DNA from: Eucommia ulmoides
Lineage: Eukaryota; Streptophyta; Magnoliopsida; Garryales; Eucommiaceae
DNA length: 64,000 nucleotides
Assembly (NCBI GenBank): GCA_016647705.1
Contig: CM028326.1
Coordinates: forward strand, 1,116,001 to 1,180,000
Direction: 5' to 3'
Positions within the stretch are counted from its first letter, which is position 1, and each line of letters begins with the position of its first letter. The translations under genes and the position numbers were made by a program. Positions 48,688 through 59,377 of the stretch are shown piece after piece. The notes under the pieces are model-generated. The model made no database searches, was not told where the DNA came from, and worked only from the letters and a program-made list of their open reading frames with translations.

Positions 48688-49752
48688 TAGGGATGTTAAT
48701 GGTCCAGTTTTATACAAAACCAAAACCGTTAGACATATACAAAACCAAACTAAAATAAAAACTGTCGATTTTTTTAAACGGTTTTAATACCGGTTTTAAA
48801 GCTGGACCATTTAAGTTTATACAAAGCCAAAACCAAAACTAAAACTGTAAAACCGTTTAAGATTTTTAAATTTTATAAAAAATCAAAATCAAAATCAAAA
48901 CAACGAAATCATTTAAGAATTTTAGTTTATTACAGTAAAATAAATTGGAAAATCGAAGCTGGAAAACCAAATCAACTGGAAATGAACTGTAATACCTGTA
49001 TTTGATTTCAGATGGATCTTGATGCTGACGAGGTCTGGATTTGATAGTGAGGTCTGGATCTTGTAGCGAGGAAGTGAGAGAGCGAATGGAGAAACGAGAG
49101 TCGAAAGATGAGAGAGAGAATGAAGCAAATCAACAATTGATTTGGGATGGATCTCAACGCTGACGAAGATGAGTCTTGATCTGGTCGATTCTCATTTGGT
49201 GAGGTTTGGATCTGCTGGTAAGGAAGTCCAGAGATGCGAGAATGGTAAGCAAATGAGCAATTGATTTGGGCCGAATCTCGGCGCTGACGGAGGCGACTCT
49301 CGAACTGGTGGTTGCTTGGTGGTGAGGTCTGGATCTGATGTAGTGGTGCCGGTGGTGATGAAATGAGAGAGAGAGAGAATGGAGGTGAGAGACAGAGAGA
49401 ACGGAGATAAGAGACAAAAAGAATGGAGATGAGAGATGTGGAGAATAGGAGAACAGAGATCGAAAATGAAAATGAGAGTCGAGAGATGAGAGTGAATGGC
49501 TAAACAATGAAACAAATGAATTAAAACCATAGCAGACCCTATATATATATATATCATAAAAATATATTTAAAATAGTTGTTATACAGTTCGGTTACACAG
49601 TTCAGTTTCACAGTTATTATCTCAAACCCAAAACGAAAACCACTTCGATTGCTAATTTTAAAATAAAAATTACGACCAAAATTATTTAGTCGGTTTCAAA
49701 ATCGAACTGTTCAGTTAGATTTCGATTGGTTCAATTTCAATTGTCATCCCTA
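48688..49752. mobile_element. hAT-like MITE, TAGGGATG family, 8-bp TSD
   Basis: Starts TAGGGATGTTAATGG, ends TTCAATTGTCATCCCTA, with AGGATGTC duplicated at 48680-48687 and 49753-49760. The gene 2 copy near 54678 (GGGATGTCTGATG) is an empty site. The middle (49010-49500) differs from other family members: it is GA-rich, with GATCTTGATGCTGACGA and GATCTCAACGCTGACGA repeats, and GAGAGAGAATG strings. Confidence 0.88.
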
Positions 49753-49760
49753 AGGATGTC

Positions 49761-50108
49761 AGTTGGGATAATTAATGATTTGTTGATTTGATTTGTTTTT
49801 TTTTTTTTTTTTTAAATTTATATTTTATATTTTATTTATATTTTTGTGGACCCAATAGAATAGAGAAATAAACCTAAATTATTATATATATGAAAAACCG
49901 TAATAAGTTTGCCATTTTGTGCGTTATAAAATCAAAACAAACTATTTGGTCTAAGTATCAAAGTTGGTAGTAAGTATGAGGTGCGTGTTTATTTGGACCT
50001 TGTGGTTTATAAATTGATGTTTTACATTTGTTTCAATTTTATAAAATTAAAAATATTATTATTAATTTTGAACAAATAGTTGATTATGCTTAGCATGTGA
50101 CCTTTAAA
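49761..50108. other. F-box-unit intergenic DNA
   Basis: Continues the downstream homology to the gene 2 block (about 54685-55060): GATTTGTTGATTTG, ATATCAAAGTTGG-like strings and ATTAATTTTGAACA. No gene. Confidence 0.4.
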
Positions 50109-50796
50109 TAGGGATGACAAAAATAAAAATAAAAAATAAATCGACGGGTAACCGAGAGAAATCGAACTGAATGGTTTGAATTGAAACCGACTAAATGGTT
50201 TTAGTTTTAAATTTAGACGGGTAACCGAGAGAAATCGAACTGAATGGTTTGAATTGAAACCGACTAAATGGTTTTAGTTTTAAATTTAGCAACCGAAGCA
50301 GTTTTGGTTTTGATTTTACTTTTGGGATAGTAACCGCGTATGCAATTGTTTCGTGTATATATATATATATAAGCTTATGCAATTGATTTTGCATGATTAT
50401 TAAAAATTAATGCATTAGAATAATTTGGAGATTGTTTGTATTATTTGTGACTATTATCTATGATTTTATTGTTGTATTTTATTAATCGTTAGGAATGTTT
50501 ACAATTAATAGTTTTGTGGTTTGATTTTTTTTTTTTTTTTTGGAGTTTATGTTTTATATTTTAGTTATATTTTTATTCATATATAAGAAACAATGGGTCA
50601 CGGTGGTTTTTTTTTATAAAATTTAAAAATCTTACATGGTTTTGCGATTTTGGTTTTAGTTAAAATTAAATGATCTGGTTTTAAAACCGTTTTAAAAAAA
50701 AAATCAGTGGTTTTGGTTTTGGTTTTATATATATTAAACGGTTTTGGTTTTGATTTTGTTTGCAACCGAGCCGAACCCGAACCGTTGACATCCCTA
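50109..50796. mobile_element. hAT-like MITE, TAGGGATG family, 8-bp TSD
   Basis: Starts TAGGGATGACAAAAATAAAA, ends CCGTTGACATCCCTA, with CCTTTAAA exactly duplicated at 50101-50108 and 50797-50804. Internal order is inverted relative to 43041-44029. It contains a ~68-bp direct duplication at 50140-50210 and 50217-50287 (GACGGGTAACCGAGAGAAAT and following). Confidence 0.9.
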
Positions 50797-51167
50797 CCTT
50801 TAAATGATAGTATTTTCTTCATTTTATCATTCTATTAACCTAAGACGTTTTTTCCTCGTAATGATTTGTTTGGAAAATGAGATAGAAAAGTTTAAATTGT
50901 TGTACGGAAAATTAAGAAAAAATATTTTATGTTTAGGAGAGTAATGAAATGATAAAATATTTATTTGAAAGTCACATCCTGAGCACAACCTATTTTTATC
51001 TAAAATTATTAATATCTTTTTTTTTTTTTTAATTTTAGGAAATTAAAATAAATTTAAAACATGAGGATTATATATACACATAAACACCCATAATTACTTT
51101 AGAGACCAAGAAAATATAGTTTTTCTATCAAAATGTGACCATATTATTCCAATTAACTGACCAACAA

Positions 51168-51290
51168 TCAGGTGTAGTTTAAGTGGCAAGACACATTTGA
51201 ACTAAAGTAGTTGAGGAATCTCTGTAAAATCAGAGGTTCGAACTTGCGAAAAAGTACTTGTTAAGAAAAATAACCACGCATCCCGAACGA
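51168..51290 (+). mobile_element. Possible tRNA-derived SINE
   Basis: TAGTTTAAGTGG (51175-51186) fits an RNA polymerase III A box and GGTTCGAACTT (51235-51245) a B box, spaced about 50 bp, as in plant tRNA-derived SINEs. About 100 bp on, the minus strand reads GGTAGGGTTCGATTCCCC (around 51340-51357), a tRNA-like B-box region. The 3' boundary and target duplication were not found. Confidence 0.45.
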
Positions 51291-51489
51291 GGTAATCTTC
51301 CACCATGTGGTTACAGTTTTCAAAATTTACAGTTGAGCATCTGGGGAATCGAACCCTACCACCACACTACATTGGCTTCTTCGTTGCGAAACATTAATTC
51401 TTAAATATATTGTTCATGTATTCCGAATCACAACACAACAAATTGGGGGCGGGAACGGCGTTAGTTTCGTGCCCTAGGAGACTAGAGAA

Positions 51490-53169
51490 ATGGCGAAACG
51501 CAGGAAGCCGACCGAATCAGAAATGGAGTCCGATAGGATCAGCAATCTGCCCGGTAGTCTAATAGGCCATATCCTCTCGTTTCTTCCGACGAAAGATGCC
51601 GTAAAAACCAGCGTCTTGTCAACCCACTGGAAGCTACATTGGACTTCAATTTCCAATTTAGATATCGAAGATGAAACACCCGACAACGTTTGTAACAGTT
51701 CTGCTCTAGACGACGGTATGAGTTTCTTGAATTTTGTGTATAGGGTGCTGCTACTATGTCGAGCTGAGAACATGAATAAGTTCCGGCTCTGCTGCTGGCA
51801 GGATGTCGACGTTTCGCATGTTAATTCTTGGGTTGCTGCTGTTCTATCACGTAATGTAAAGGAATTCGATATCTTAGTTCATCTGAAAGGGCCAGGGTCA
51901 GGTTTTGTTTCCCGTAACCTCCTTAATTGTGGAAATCTAGTTGTACTAGAACTAGGCAGTGGATTTCACCTGAATGTTCCTAGTTTGTTCTGTCTACCTC
52001 GTCTTAAAATACTTAATCTAAACAAGATAAGGTTTGCGGACGATGAATCGCTGGCTAGGTTCTTTCAAAGCTGTCCTTTGCTTGATGACTTGAAAATAGT
52101 AGGACATGTTGGGAAAGATGTACGTGTTGTTCATATAATTGCTCCATTACTCACGAGATTGACCATGTTTGAGTTGTGTGGCGAACATTTTGATGATTTT
52201 TATGAAGAAGATGATGATGACAATTATGTTATGTACAAGATTTTGATCAATACGCCAAGTCTTCGTTACCTTGACGCATGTGATGATGTGCCATTAAGTT
52301 ATTCATTGCAGAAATTTGAACATCTTGAGATTGCTCGTATTGGTCTTCGTCATTCAGCTAATTCTGAGGTTGATTTGCCTGCTTTCTTTGAAGCAATATC
52401 AGAAATTCGAGTCTTGTACATAACTAGAAGATTACTTGAGGTTAGTTTGCTTATCCCTTATTTACAACACATTACAAACAATTATTTATATTCATTTAAT
52501 TTGGACTGGAGTTGGATGATTATGAAACGTTATGGTGTCGTGTTTGAATCAAAAGTACGGGAATCAAAGTAAAATAATGTTAAAATGTTTGGGGTGCAAA
52601 GTGTCAAAACACCTTATTTATATTCTTGTTGAAATAGTAAATGATCAACTACTTTGCTCCGCCAATACTCTTTAATAGTAACCAAAATTTAATCCAAAAT
52701 TGTAATTCTTGTAGTTTTACTGATGGTTTGTGTTTGTTTATGAAGTTAATCCGCTGTTATGATGGTCGAATTCCAATGCTTCATCGTGTCACTGTTTTGA
52801 GAATCTCGCACCCCGACCTTGGCAATGAATGGGACATGCTACCTAATTTACTACATCTCTTGCCAAATCTAGAAATTCTCGACTTCGAATGGGTAAAGCT
52901 GAACATTCTCCGATAAGAATGATTATATAGATTTCTACATTCTTGAATAATAACTTATTTTTTGTGATCAGGGAATTACATACGATCTCTTGGGCAAAGA
53001 TGGGCCGCATATCGCTTGGGATCCACCGGGGGAGGTGCCTTCCTGTTTACGGTCTTGCCTCAGGGTAATAAAAATCTACTTTTATGAAGGCACGAGTGAA
53101 GAGTTATATTTTCTGAACTATTTCTTGAAGAATGCTAAAGTTTTGAGGACGTTAGAATTGAAACGTTAG
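51490..53169 (+). CDS. F-box/FBD/LRR-repeat protein 2
   Basis: Intact paralogue of gene 1, 431 aa predicted. Exons 51490-52440, 52746-52892 and 52972-53169 (1296 nt). F-box at residues ~17-60 with the same [20 protein letters not shown] core. LRR-like segments NLVVLELG and LPRLKILNLNKIRF, acidic YEEDDDDNY, and a C-terminal FBD with WDPPGEVPSCLRSCLRVIKI and YFLKNAKVLRTLELKR. It has three residues (GPG) around residue 138 that gene 1 lacks and gene 3 keeps. The exon 2 acceptor is the AG of TTTATGAAG, as in gene 1. The promoter lacks the nested hAT-like elements seen before gene 1. Confidence 0.9.
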
Positions 53170-53317
53170 TAGGCATAGTTTACCCCTTGCTACTAACTTG
53201 CGTAACTTACCTTTTGATGCTCCCAAGGTGATCAAACTCTTTTTTTTTTTTTATGTAACCATCAAATACTAGAATGCAATGCAAGTTAAAGTTTTTGATG
53301 TGTTATATCTATGCTGA

Positions 53318-53528
53318 ACCCAACCCCCCCCCCCCCCCCCCTCCTTTTTTTTTTTGGGTATACCCATGAGTATTCCACACTCACACAGAATATGAGACTA
53401 ATTTCGTTTGGAGTACTTGGCTGTCTCTCCCAATAAGAGGTTTTTCGGCTCGAACTCCTGACGTTGCAGAGGTTCTTCAACTTTTTCAACTCGAGCAGAC
53501 CTTACCACTTGAGCTATACGAGCTTGGC
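53318..53528 (-). mobile_element. tRNA-derived SINE with 11-bp TSD
   Basis: Minus-strand A box TAGCTCAAGTGG (plus 53505-53516) and B box AGTTCGAGCC (plus 53447-53456). The duplication ATCTATGCTGA (53307-53317) / ATCTAAGCTGA (53529-53539) flanks it. Gene 1's downstream DNA (about 48066) has a single ATCTAAAGCTGAC, so the site is empty there. The 3' tail on the minus strand is an A-run, then a G-run of about 18 (plus 53325-53342). Confidence 0.88.
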
Positions 53529-53539
53529 ATCTAAGCTGA

Positions 53540-55668
53540 CTTATGAACATGCTATATATAGTTCTTAATGAATTGCAAATGTCACTAGGAGATAGAGGCC
53601 TATATAGATGATCTCAGTGTATACCATTTTTTAAACTCAAATTCCCCTTTGTTTGGCAGAAGGTAACATCAACCCATACAGGCCTTCCAAATTTTGGCTC
53701 ATTAAATTGCATTTCTGGCCCCTCTAGTTTTAATTGATGCTGCAAATAATATCATCGATTTAGCTTCTTAGTATCACAGCTGAATGGGATGAAAGCCTGG
53801 ACAACTCTCTATATAGAGGCTTATAGCCTTTCTTCGTCTCGTAAAACTATGGCAATATTTGGTTGTAAGGAATTGGAGTCTCGAAATTGGAATTAGAAAC
53901 CGACACATGAACTGAAAACTTTCAAATTTTTGTATTTTTTTTTTTCCCTTCAGATTTTGAAAACAATCTCTCTGTATGCAGAGATAAGATTGTATATATC
54001 CGATCCTTTCCAGATTCCGCCAGAAACATTTTAGCATCGAAAATATGAACAAACAACAATGTCATGAAGAACAAAAATGCAAATATCATTTAGCTGATGT
54101 TAGTAGCATTGATGCAATCTTTATTTTCTTCTATCAACGAAGAAGACGAGGCAACTTCTGACTTTGCTGATTGCCTTTTTGAAGTTTTGTCCCCAATAAT
54201 GAGAGGGAGGACATTTCTTTGGGGCATTTCATCGAACACCTATTAACGTAAAGTTAATCACAATCAGGCAGATGTATTGATGATAAAACTTAAAAGAAGG
54301 TGAAAATACTCAACTTACCATCACAAAGATCATTATTCCGCTATATGATTCGTTTTGAATGTAGATTTCAATTGTTGTTTGGATTAGAGCTGAGAATAGC
54401 ACCACAACAAGTAACTGAATCGAATGGTTGGCGTTTGACCATGATCATATAGTTTCGATTTTGATTTTGGTTTCATAATATAAAACCGAAACAATTTTAT
54501 GGTATTGGTTTTTGCATTATATCGGTTGTTTTAGATCTATTCCTTTACATATATTATTTACATTTTTTTTTTTGTATTTACAATTTTATATATATGTACG
54601 TATGTATTATCAATAGGGTTTATCATTTAGTTATTTATTTTTTTCCTTACGTTTGGACTTTATTATACTTATGGTCGGGATGTCTGATGTATAATTAGCG
54701 ATTTGTTGATTTGTCTTTTTTATTTTTGTTGGGGAAGGATTTGGATTTTTTTTAGAATTTATATTTTATATTTTAATTATATTTTTTGGATATTAATAAA
54801 TACCCACAAAGTTATTATAAGTAATAATTAGAATGGAGAAATAAAAATAAATTATCATATATAAAAAAAAAAAAAATTAATGGATTTTAAAACTAAAACA
54901 AACTGTTTGGTTTAAATATCAAAGTTGGGAACATTATATTTGGTCCTAAGTATAAGGTGAGTGCCTGTGTGGACATTCTGGTTTACTAAATTACACATTT
55001 AGTCTTTCAAGTTTTATATTTATTTTTAATTTTGTAAAATTAAAAATATTATTATTAATTTTGAACATGATATTTCAATGGTAATATTTTAATCATTTCA
55101 TTATTTTATTAAACCTAAGACGTTTTTTCCAATTAACAATTTGTTTAGAAAATACGATAGAGAAATCTAAATCGTTGTACAGAAAATTAAGAAAAAATAT
55201 CTTATGTTTAGACGTGTGACGAAATAATGAAATATTTATTAAAAAATCATGCGTTGACCACAGTCTATTTTTCATTCAAAATTATTAATATTTTTTTAAG
55301 GAATTAAAACAAATTTAAAACTTAAGGATTATATATACACAAAAACATTCATTCTTATTTTAGAGTGTGTTTGGTAGAGTGAAAAATAAAATAGATTGGA
55401 AAATGAAATAGATAATAGAGTGGATAATAAAAAAAGAGTGTGTTTGGTTGAAGATGAAAAGGAAAAGGGAAAAGAAAATTAAAATGAAGGTAAAAATAGT
55501 GTTTCCCGCTCTTTTTCTCAAATGGGGAGGAAAATGAAAAGTTAGAGGTGAAATTATTCCAAAATTATCATTTTTTCCCTTTAATTCTTAGTTCATGTCT
55601 TCCCAATCACAGCACAACAAATTGGGGTCGGAAACGGCGTTAGTTTCGTGCCCTAGGAGATCAGAGAA
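53540..55668. other. F-box gene 2 downstream and gene 3 upstream DNA
   Basis: Shares blocks with the gene 1 downstream region (minus its insertions) and with the relic at 42.9-44.1 kb. A Tourist-like terminus (GAGTGTGTTTGGTAGAGTG) starts at about 55364, followed by a similar GTGTGTTTGGTTGAAG at 55438. No gene. Confidence 0.5.
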
Positions 55669-56605
55669 ATGGAGCAACGCAGGGAGCCGACCGGATCAGA
55701 AATGGAGTCCGATAGGATCAGCAATCTGCCCGGTAGCCTAATAGGCCATATCCTCTCGTTTCTTCCGACAAAAGATGCCGTAAGAACCAGCGTCTTGTCA
55801 ACCCACTGGAAGCTACATTGGACTTCAATTTCCAATTTCTATATCGACGATAAAAAATCCGGCAACATTTGCGACAGTTCTTCTGGTATGAGTTTCTTGA
55901 ATTTTGTGTATAGGGTGCTGCTACTATGTCGAGCTGAGAACATGAATAAGTTCCGGTTCAGCTGCTGCCATGGCGCCATCGACGTTTCACATGTTAATTC
56001 CTGGGTTGCTGCTGTTCTATCACGTAATGTAAGGGAATTCGATATCTTCGTTCATCTGAAAGGGCCAGGGTCAGGTTTTGTTTCCCGTAACCTCCTGAAT
56101 TGTAGAAATCTGGTTGTACTAAAATTAGGCAGTGACTTTCATCTGAATGTTCCTACTTTGTTCTGTCTACCTAGTCTTAAAATACTTGATCTACGAAGGA
56201 TAAGGTTCGCGGACGATGAATCGCTGGCTAGCTTCTTTCAAAGCTGTCCTTTGCTTGATGACTTGAGAATAATAGGACATGTTGGGAAAGATGTACGCCT
56301 TGTTCATATAATTGCTCCATTACTCACGAGATTGATTTGTGTGGCGAACATCTTGATGATTTTTGTGAAGAAGATGATGATGACAATTATGTTATGTTCA
56401 AGATTTTGATCCATACTCCAAATCTCCATTACCTTGAAGTATGTGATGATTTGCCATTTAGTTATTCATTGCAGAAATTTGAACATCTTGAGATTGCTCG
56501 TATCAGTATTCGTAATTCAGCTAATTCTGAGGTTGCTTTGCCTGCTTTCTTTGAAGCCATATCAGAAGTTCGAGTCTTGCACATAAATGCAGGATTACTC
56601 GAGGT
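55669..56605 (+). pseudogene. F-box/FBD/LRR gene 3, pseudogene
   Basis: Exon 1 begins MEQRREPTGSEMESDR and keeps the F-box and LRR-like parts, but a ~10-bp deletion at about 56333 shifts the frame. Gene 2 has ACCATGTTTGAG between GAGATTG and TTGTGTGG, while this copy has only AT. The old frame resumes as CGEHLDDFCEEDDDDNY to the exon 1 donor at 56605/56606. Intron 1 holds a LINE fragment and a hAT-like element. Exons 2 and 3 are absent: after the exon 2 acceptor region (59160-59170) the sequence jumps straight to DNA that lies downstream of gene 2. A truncated protein of about 246 aa could be made at most. Confidence 0.9.
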
Positions 56606-56659
56606 TAGTTTGCTTATCCCTTATTTACAGCACATTACAAACACTTTTTTATATTCATT

Positions 56660-57765
56660 TTTATATATGGGCAAAGATACTTCTCCTCCGGTCATCAAGC
56701 ATTATTTTAGTCCTCAAAATGTCATTGAAAAGTCTAGTCAACCACTCTATTCCAATATCTCCCAAACTTTTCCACACCTCTATAGGGATTTCAGCTGACC
56801 CTACTGCTTTTCCAATTCTCATATTCCTTAGTACTATTCTAACTTCTGAAGCCCTAATTTTTCTATGAAACTTATAAAAATTATCTGAAGATAAACTAGA
56901 CAACTCTAGTCTAGATTCCCCGACGTCATTCTCATTACATAAATAAAAAAAAATAGCTTCTCTATCGTTCTATAATTTCTTCCTCCTTCGCTAATACCTT
57001 TTCACCAGTGTCTTTGATGCATCTGACATTTCCAATATCTTTAGTCTTTCGTTCACGTCACCTAACAAGTTTAGCAGAAGTAAGACGGAATACATACATT
57101 ACAATTTTGGTAAAGCCCGAGGAGACGGTGGTGCGATCAAAATTGGAGATGAAGAGGTGCCAAAGGTTGATCATTTTTAGATATTTAGGTTCAATGATTC
57201 GGAGTAATGGTGAAATCGAGGAGGATATTACGCATAAAGTTAAAGCAGGTGGTTAAAGTGGAGAAGTGAGTTGAAGTGATTTGTGATCGTAGGATTCCGT
57301 TGAAACTTAAAGGAAAATTCTATAAAATTTTCATAAGACCAATGCTTCTGTATGGTTCATAATGTTGGGCAGTAAAAACGAATTATGTTCAGAAAATTGG
57401 GGTGACAAAAATAAGAATGTTGCGGTGGATGAGTGGGAAGACGAGAATGTATAAAATTAAGAATGAAACTATTAGAGAAAATTTAGAAATAACACCCATG
57501 AAGAGAAAATTAGAGAAAACTGTTTACGATGGTTTGAGTATGTACATAAAAGACTCATAGAAATATCAGTGAGAAAACATTATTTAATTCAATTGCATGG
57601 GGCTACTAGAGGGAGATATAAACCTAAGAAGACGTTAGATAAGATTATTAGAAATGATTTGATGACATTAAACCTAACGGAGGTGGTGGCCCTTGATCGA
57701 TCACTATGGCGTATTCATGTAGTCGACTCTACATAAGTGGCACAAAGACTTAGTTGTTGTTGTAT
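56660..57765. mobile_element. LINE fragment with inverted 5' part
   Basis: About 56660-57072 reads on the minus strand as reverse-transcriptase sequence (GKAVGSAEIPIEVWKSLGDI, GIEWLTRLFNDIL, preceded by CIKDTGEKVLAKEEEI). From about 57073 to 57765 the plus strand carries the LINE C-terminal region, broken by stops (HFRYLGSM-type, GEIEEDITHKVKAG, and later KKTLDKIIRNDLMTLNLTE), ending in TTGTTGTTGTA. The two halves face opposite ways, as in twin-primed insertions. It sits in intron 1 of F-box gene 3. Confidence 0.8.
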
Positions 57766-57881
57766 TTGTTTGGACTGGAGTTGGATGACTATGAAACGTC
57801 AAGGTGTCATGTGTCCGAATTGAAAATACGAAAATCAAAGTCAAATAATGTCAAAATGTTTGGAGTGCAAAGTGTCAAAAC

Positions 57882-59050
57882 CAAGGTTTTAAATATCGGT
57901 CGTTATGGTACGTAACGGCCGATTCGTATCGGAAATCGAACCCTCCGATACCGTTACACGGCCAATTCCGGTGTTTAGGGACGATTCGCACCGTATCGGG
58001 CCGTTGTTGAGGCCGTTACAGCCGTTACGGCTTGTACAACTCTATTTTCAGGTCCAACACCCATGTGAGCTCTAGCTTTTCAGCTTTCTTCAAAGAATCT
58101 TCCATATAATTGAGTAGAGGAGAAGAAAAAAATAGTAGAAAACACAAAAAAACTTACCAATTAGCAGAAAATCAAAGAACTCCTCACCAAAAGTTGAGAT
58201 ATCAGTTGTGGCGTCGCCAAACCCTAACAGAAACAACCCGTTGCCGAACATAGCTCTCGCCGTCGCGGGCAACGTCATGATCGCAGCTCTCTTTATCGTG
58301 TCGCAGCTCCTCGTCTTCACCTCACTCCGTTCGTCTCTCTCTCTCCATCTCATTTGGGCGTGTGAGTAAGTGTGTCAGTTGATTTGAGTGGATCATGGGT
58401 GTGTTTGGTTGATAATTAGGGAGGTTTGGAAATAATATTGATTTATAAAATGATAAATGACTTGTTTACAATTTAATCCTAAAATTTTCTAACTTCTATT
58501 TTTATAGCATTTTTCTTTTTGTCATTATTCTTTATGATATTATATATATAACTATATATATAATGGTTAATTTAGTGTTAATTAGTTTTAATTATGATTT
58601 TAGTAAATAGTATGAATTATGCCGATGCCAACTATGAAGAGACTGCGCGCAATTCGTTTTGGTATTGATAATTTTATATGAGTGTATTGTTTTTGTAATA
58701 TGATGTAGAAGTACAATTTACTCTTTTATTATGTTTATGTAATATATTTTTATTAAGTATTGTGTGCATCATCTTATTTTTTTAAGATTGTTAAGTACGA
58801 CTGTTTGTCGTCTTTTTTTATCTTTATTATGTTATATATAACCCTAAAATGTCATAATACCTATTATAATGTGTTTATTAAAGGTTAAATGAGTAAAACA
58901 ATTACTCTTATTGAGTTTTTGAGGATATTCTGGTGATTTTAAAAAATTCATGACCGCTACGGCCGATTCTCGTTATAGACAGGCCGATACTCTCGATACT
59001 GTACACCACCGTTACGGTTACGTAACCCGATACCGCGATTCTAAACCTTG
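57882..59050. mobile_element. hAT-like element with CAAGGTTTTAAA termini
   Basis: Ends CAAGGTTTTAAATATCGG and the inverse CCGCGATTCTAAACCTTG; GTCAAAAC is duplicated at 57874-57881 and 59051-59058. Gene 2's intron has the empty site (GTGTCAAAACACCTTA). It carries repeated GTAACGG-type strings near both ends. The interior (58090-58353) has an 87-codon minus-strand frame and an overlapping plus frame with NPLPNIALAVAGNVMIAALF; neither was recognised. Confidence 0.85.
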
Positions 59051-59375
59051 GTCAAAACACCTTATATATATTCTTGTCGAAGTAGGAAGTGAAATAGTGA
59101 ATGATCAACTACTTTACTCCACCAATACTCTTTGTAGTAACTAAAATTAAATTCAGAATTATAATTCTTGTAGTTTTAATTGATGTCGCAAATAATATCA
59201 TCGATTTAGCTTCTTAGTATCACAGCTGAATGGGATGAAAGCCTGGACAGCTCTCTATATAGAGGCTTATAGCCTTTCTTCGTCTTCTAAAACTAAGGCA
59301 GTATTGCTGTACGGAATTGGAGTCTCGAAATTGGAATTAGAAACCAACACATGAAATGAAAATATCTCAAATTTT
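59051..59375 (+). pseudogene. F-box gene 3 remnant: intron end fused to downstream DNA
   Basis: 59051-59170 matches the end of intron 1 in genes 1 and 2, up to ATTCTTGTAGTTTTA. From there it matches 53722-53935 downstream of gene 2 (AATTGATG, AATAATATCATCGATTTAGC). About 1 kb containing exons 2 and 3 is therefore missing. Confidence 0.8.
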
Positions 59376-59377
59376 GC

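Noticed and set aside
49154..49611. Ser/His-rich minus-strand frames of 117 and 139 codons
   Set aside because: They lie inside the bounded hAT-like element 48688-49752, in CT-rich low-complexity sequence, with no domain.
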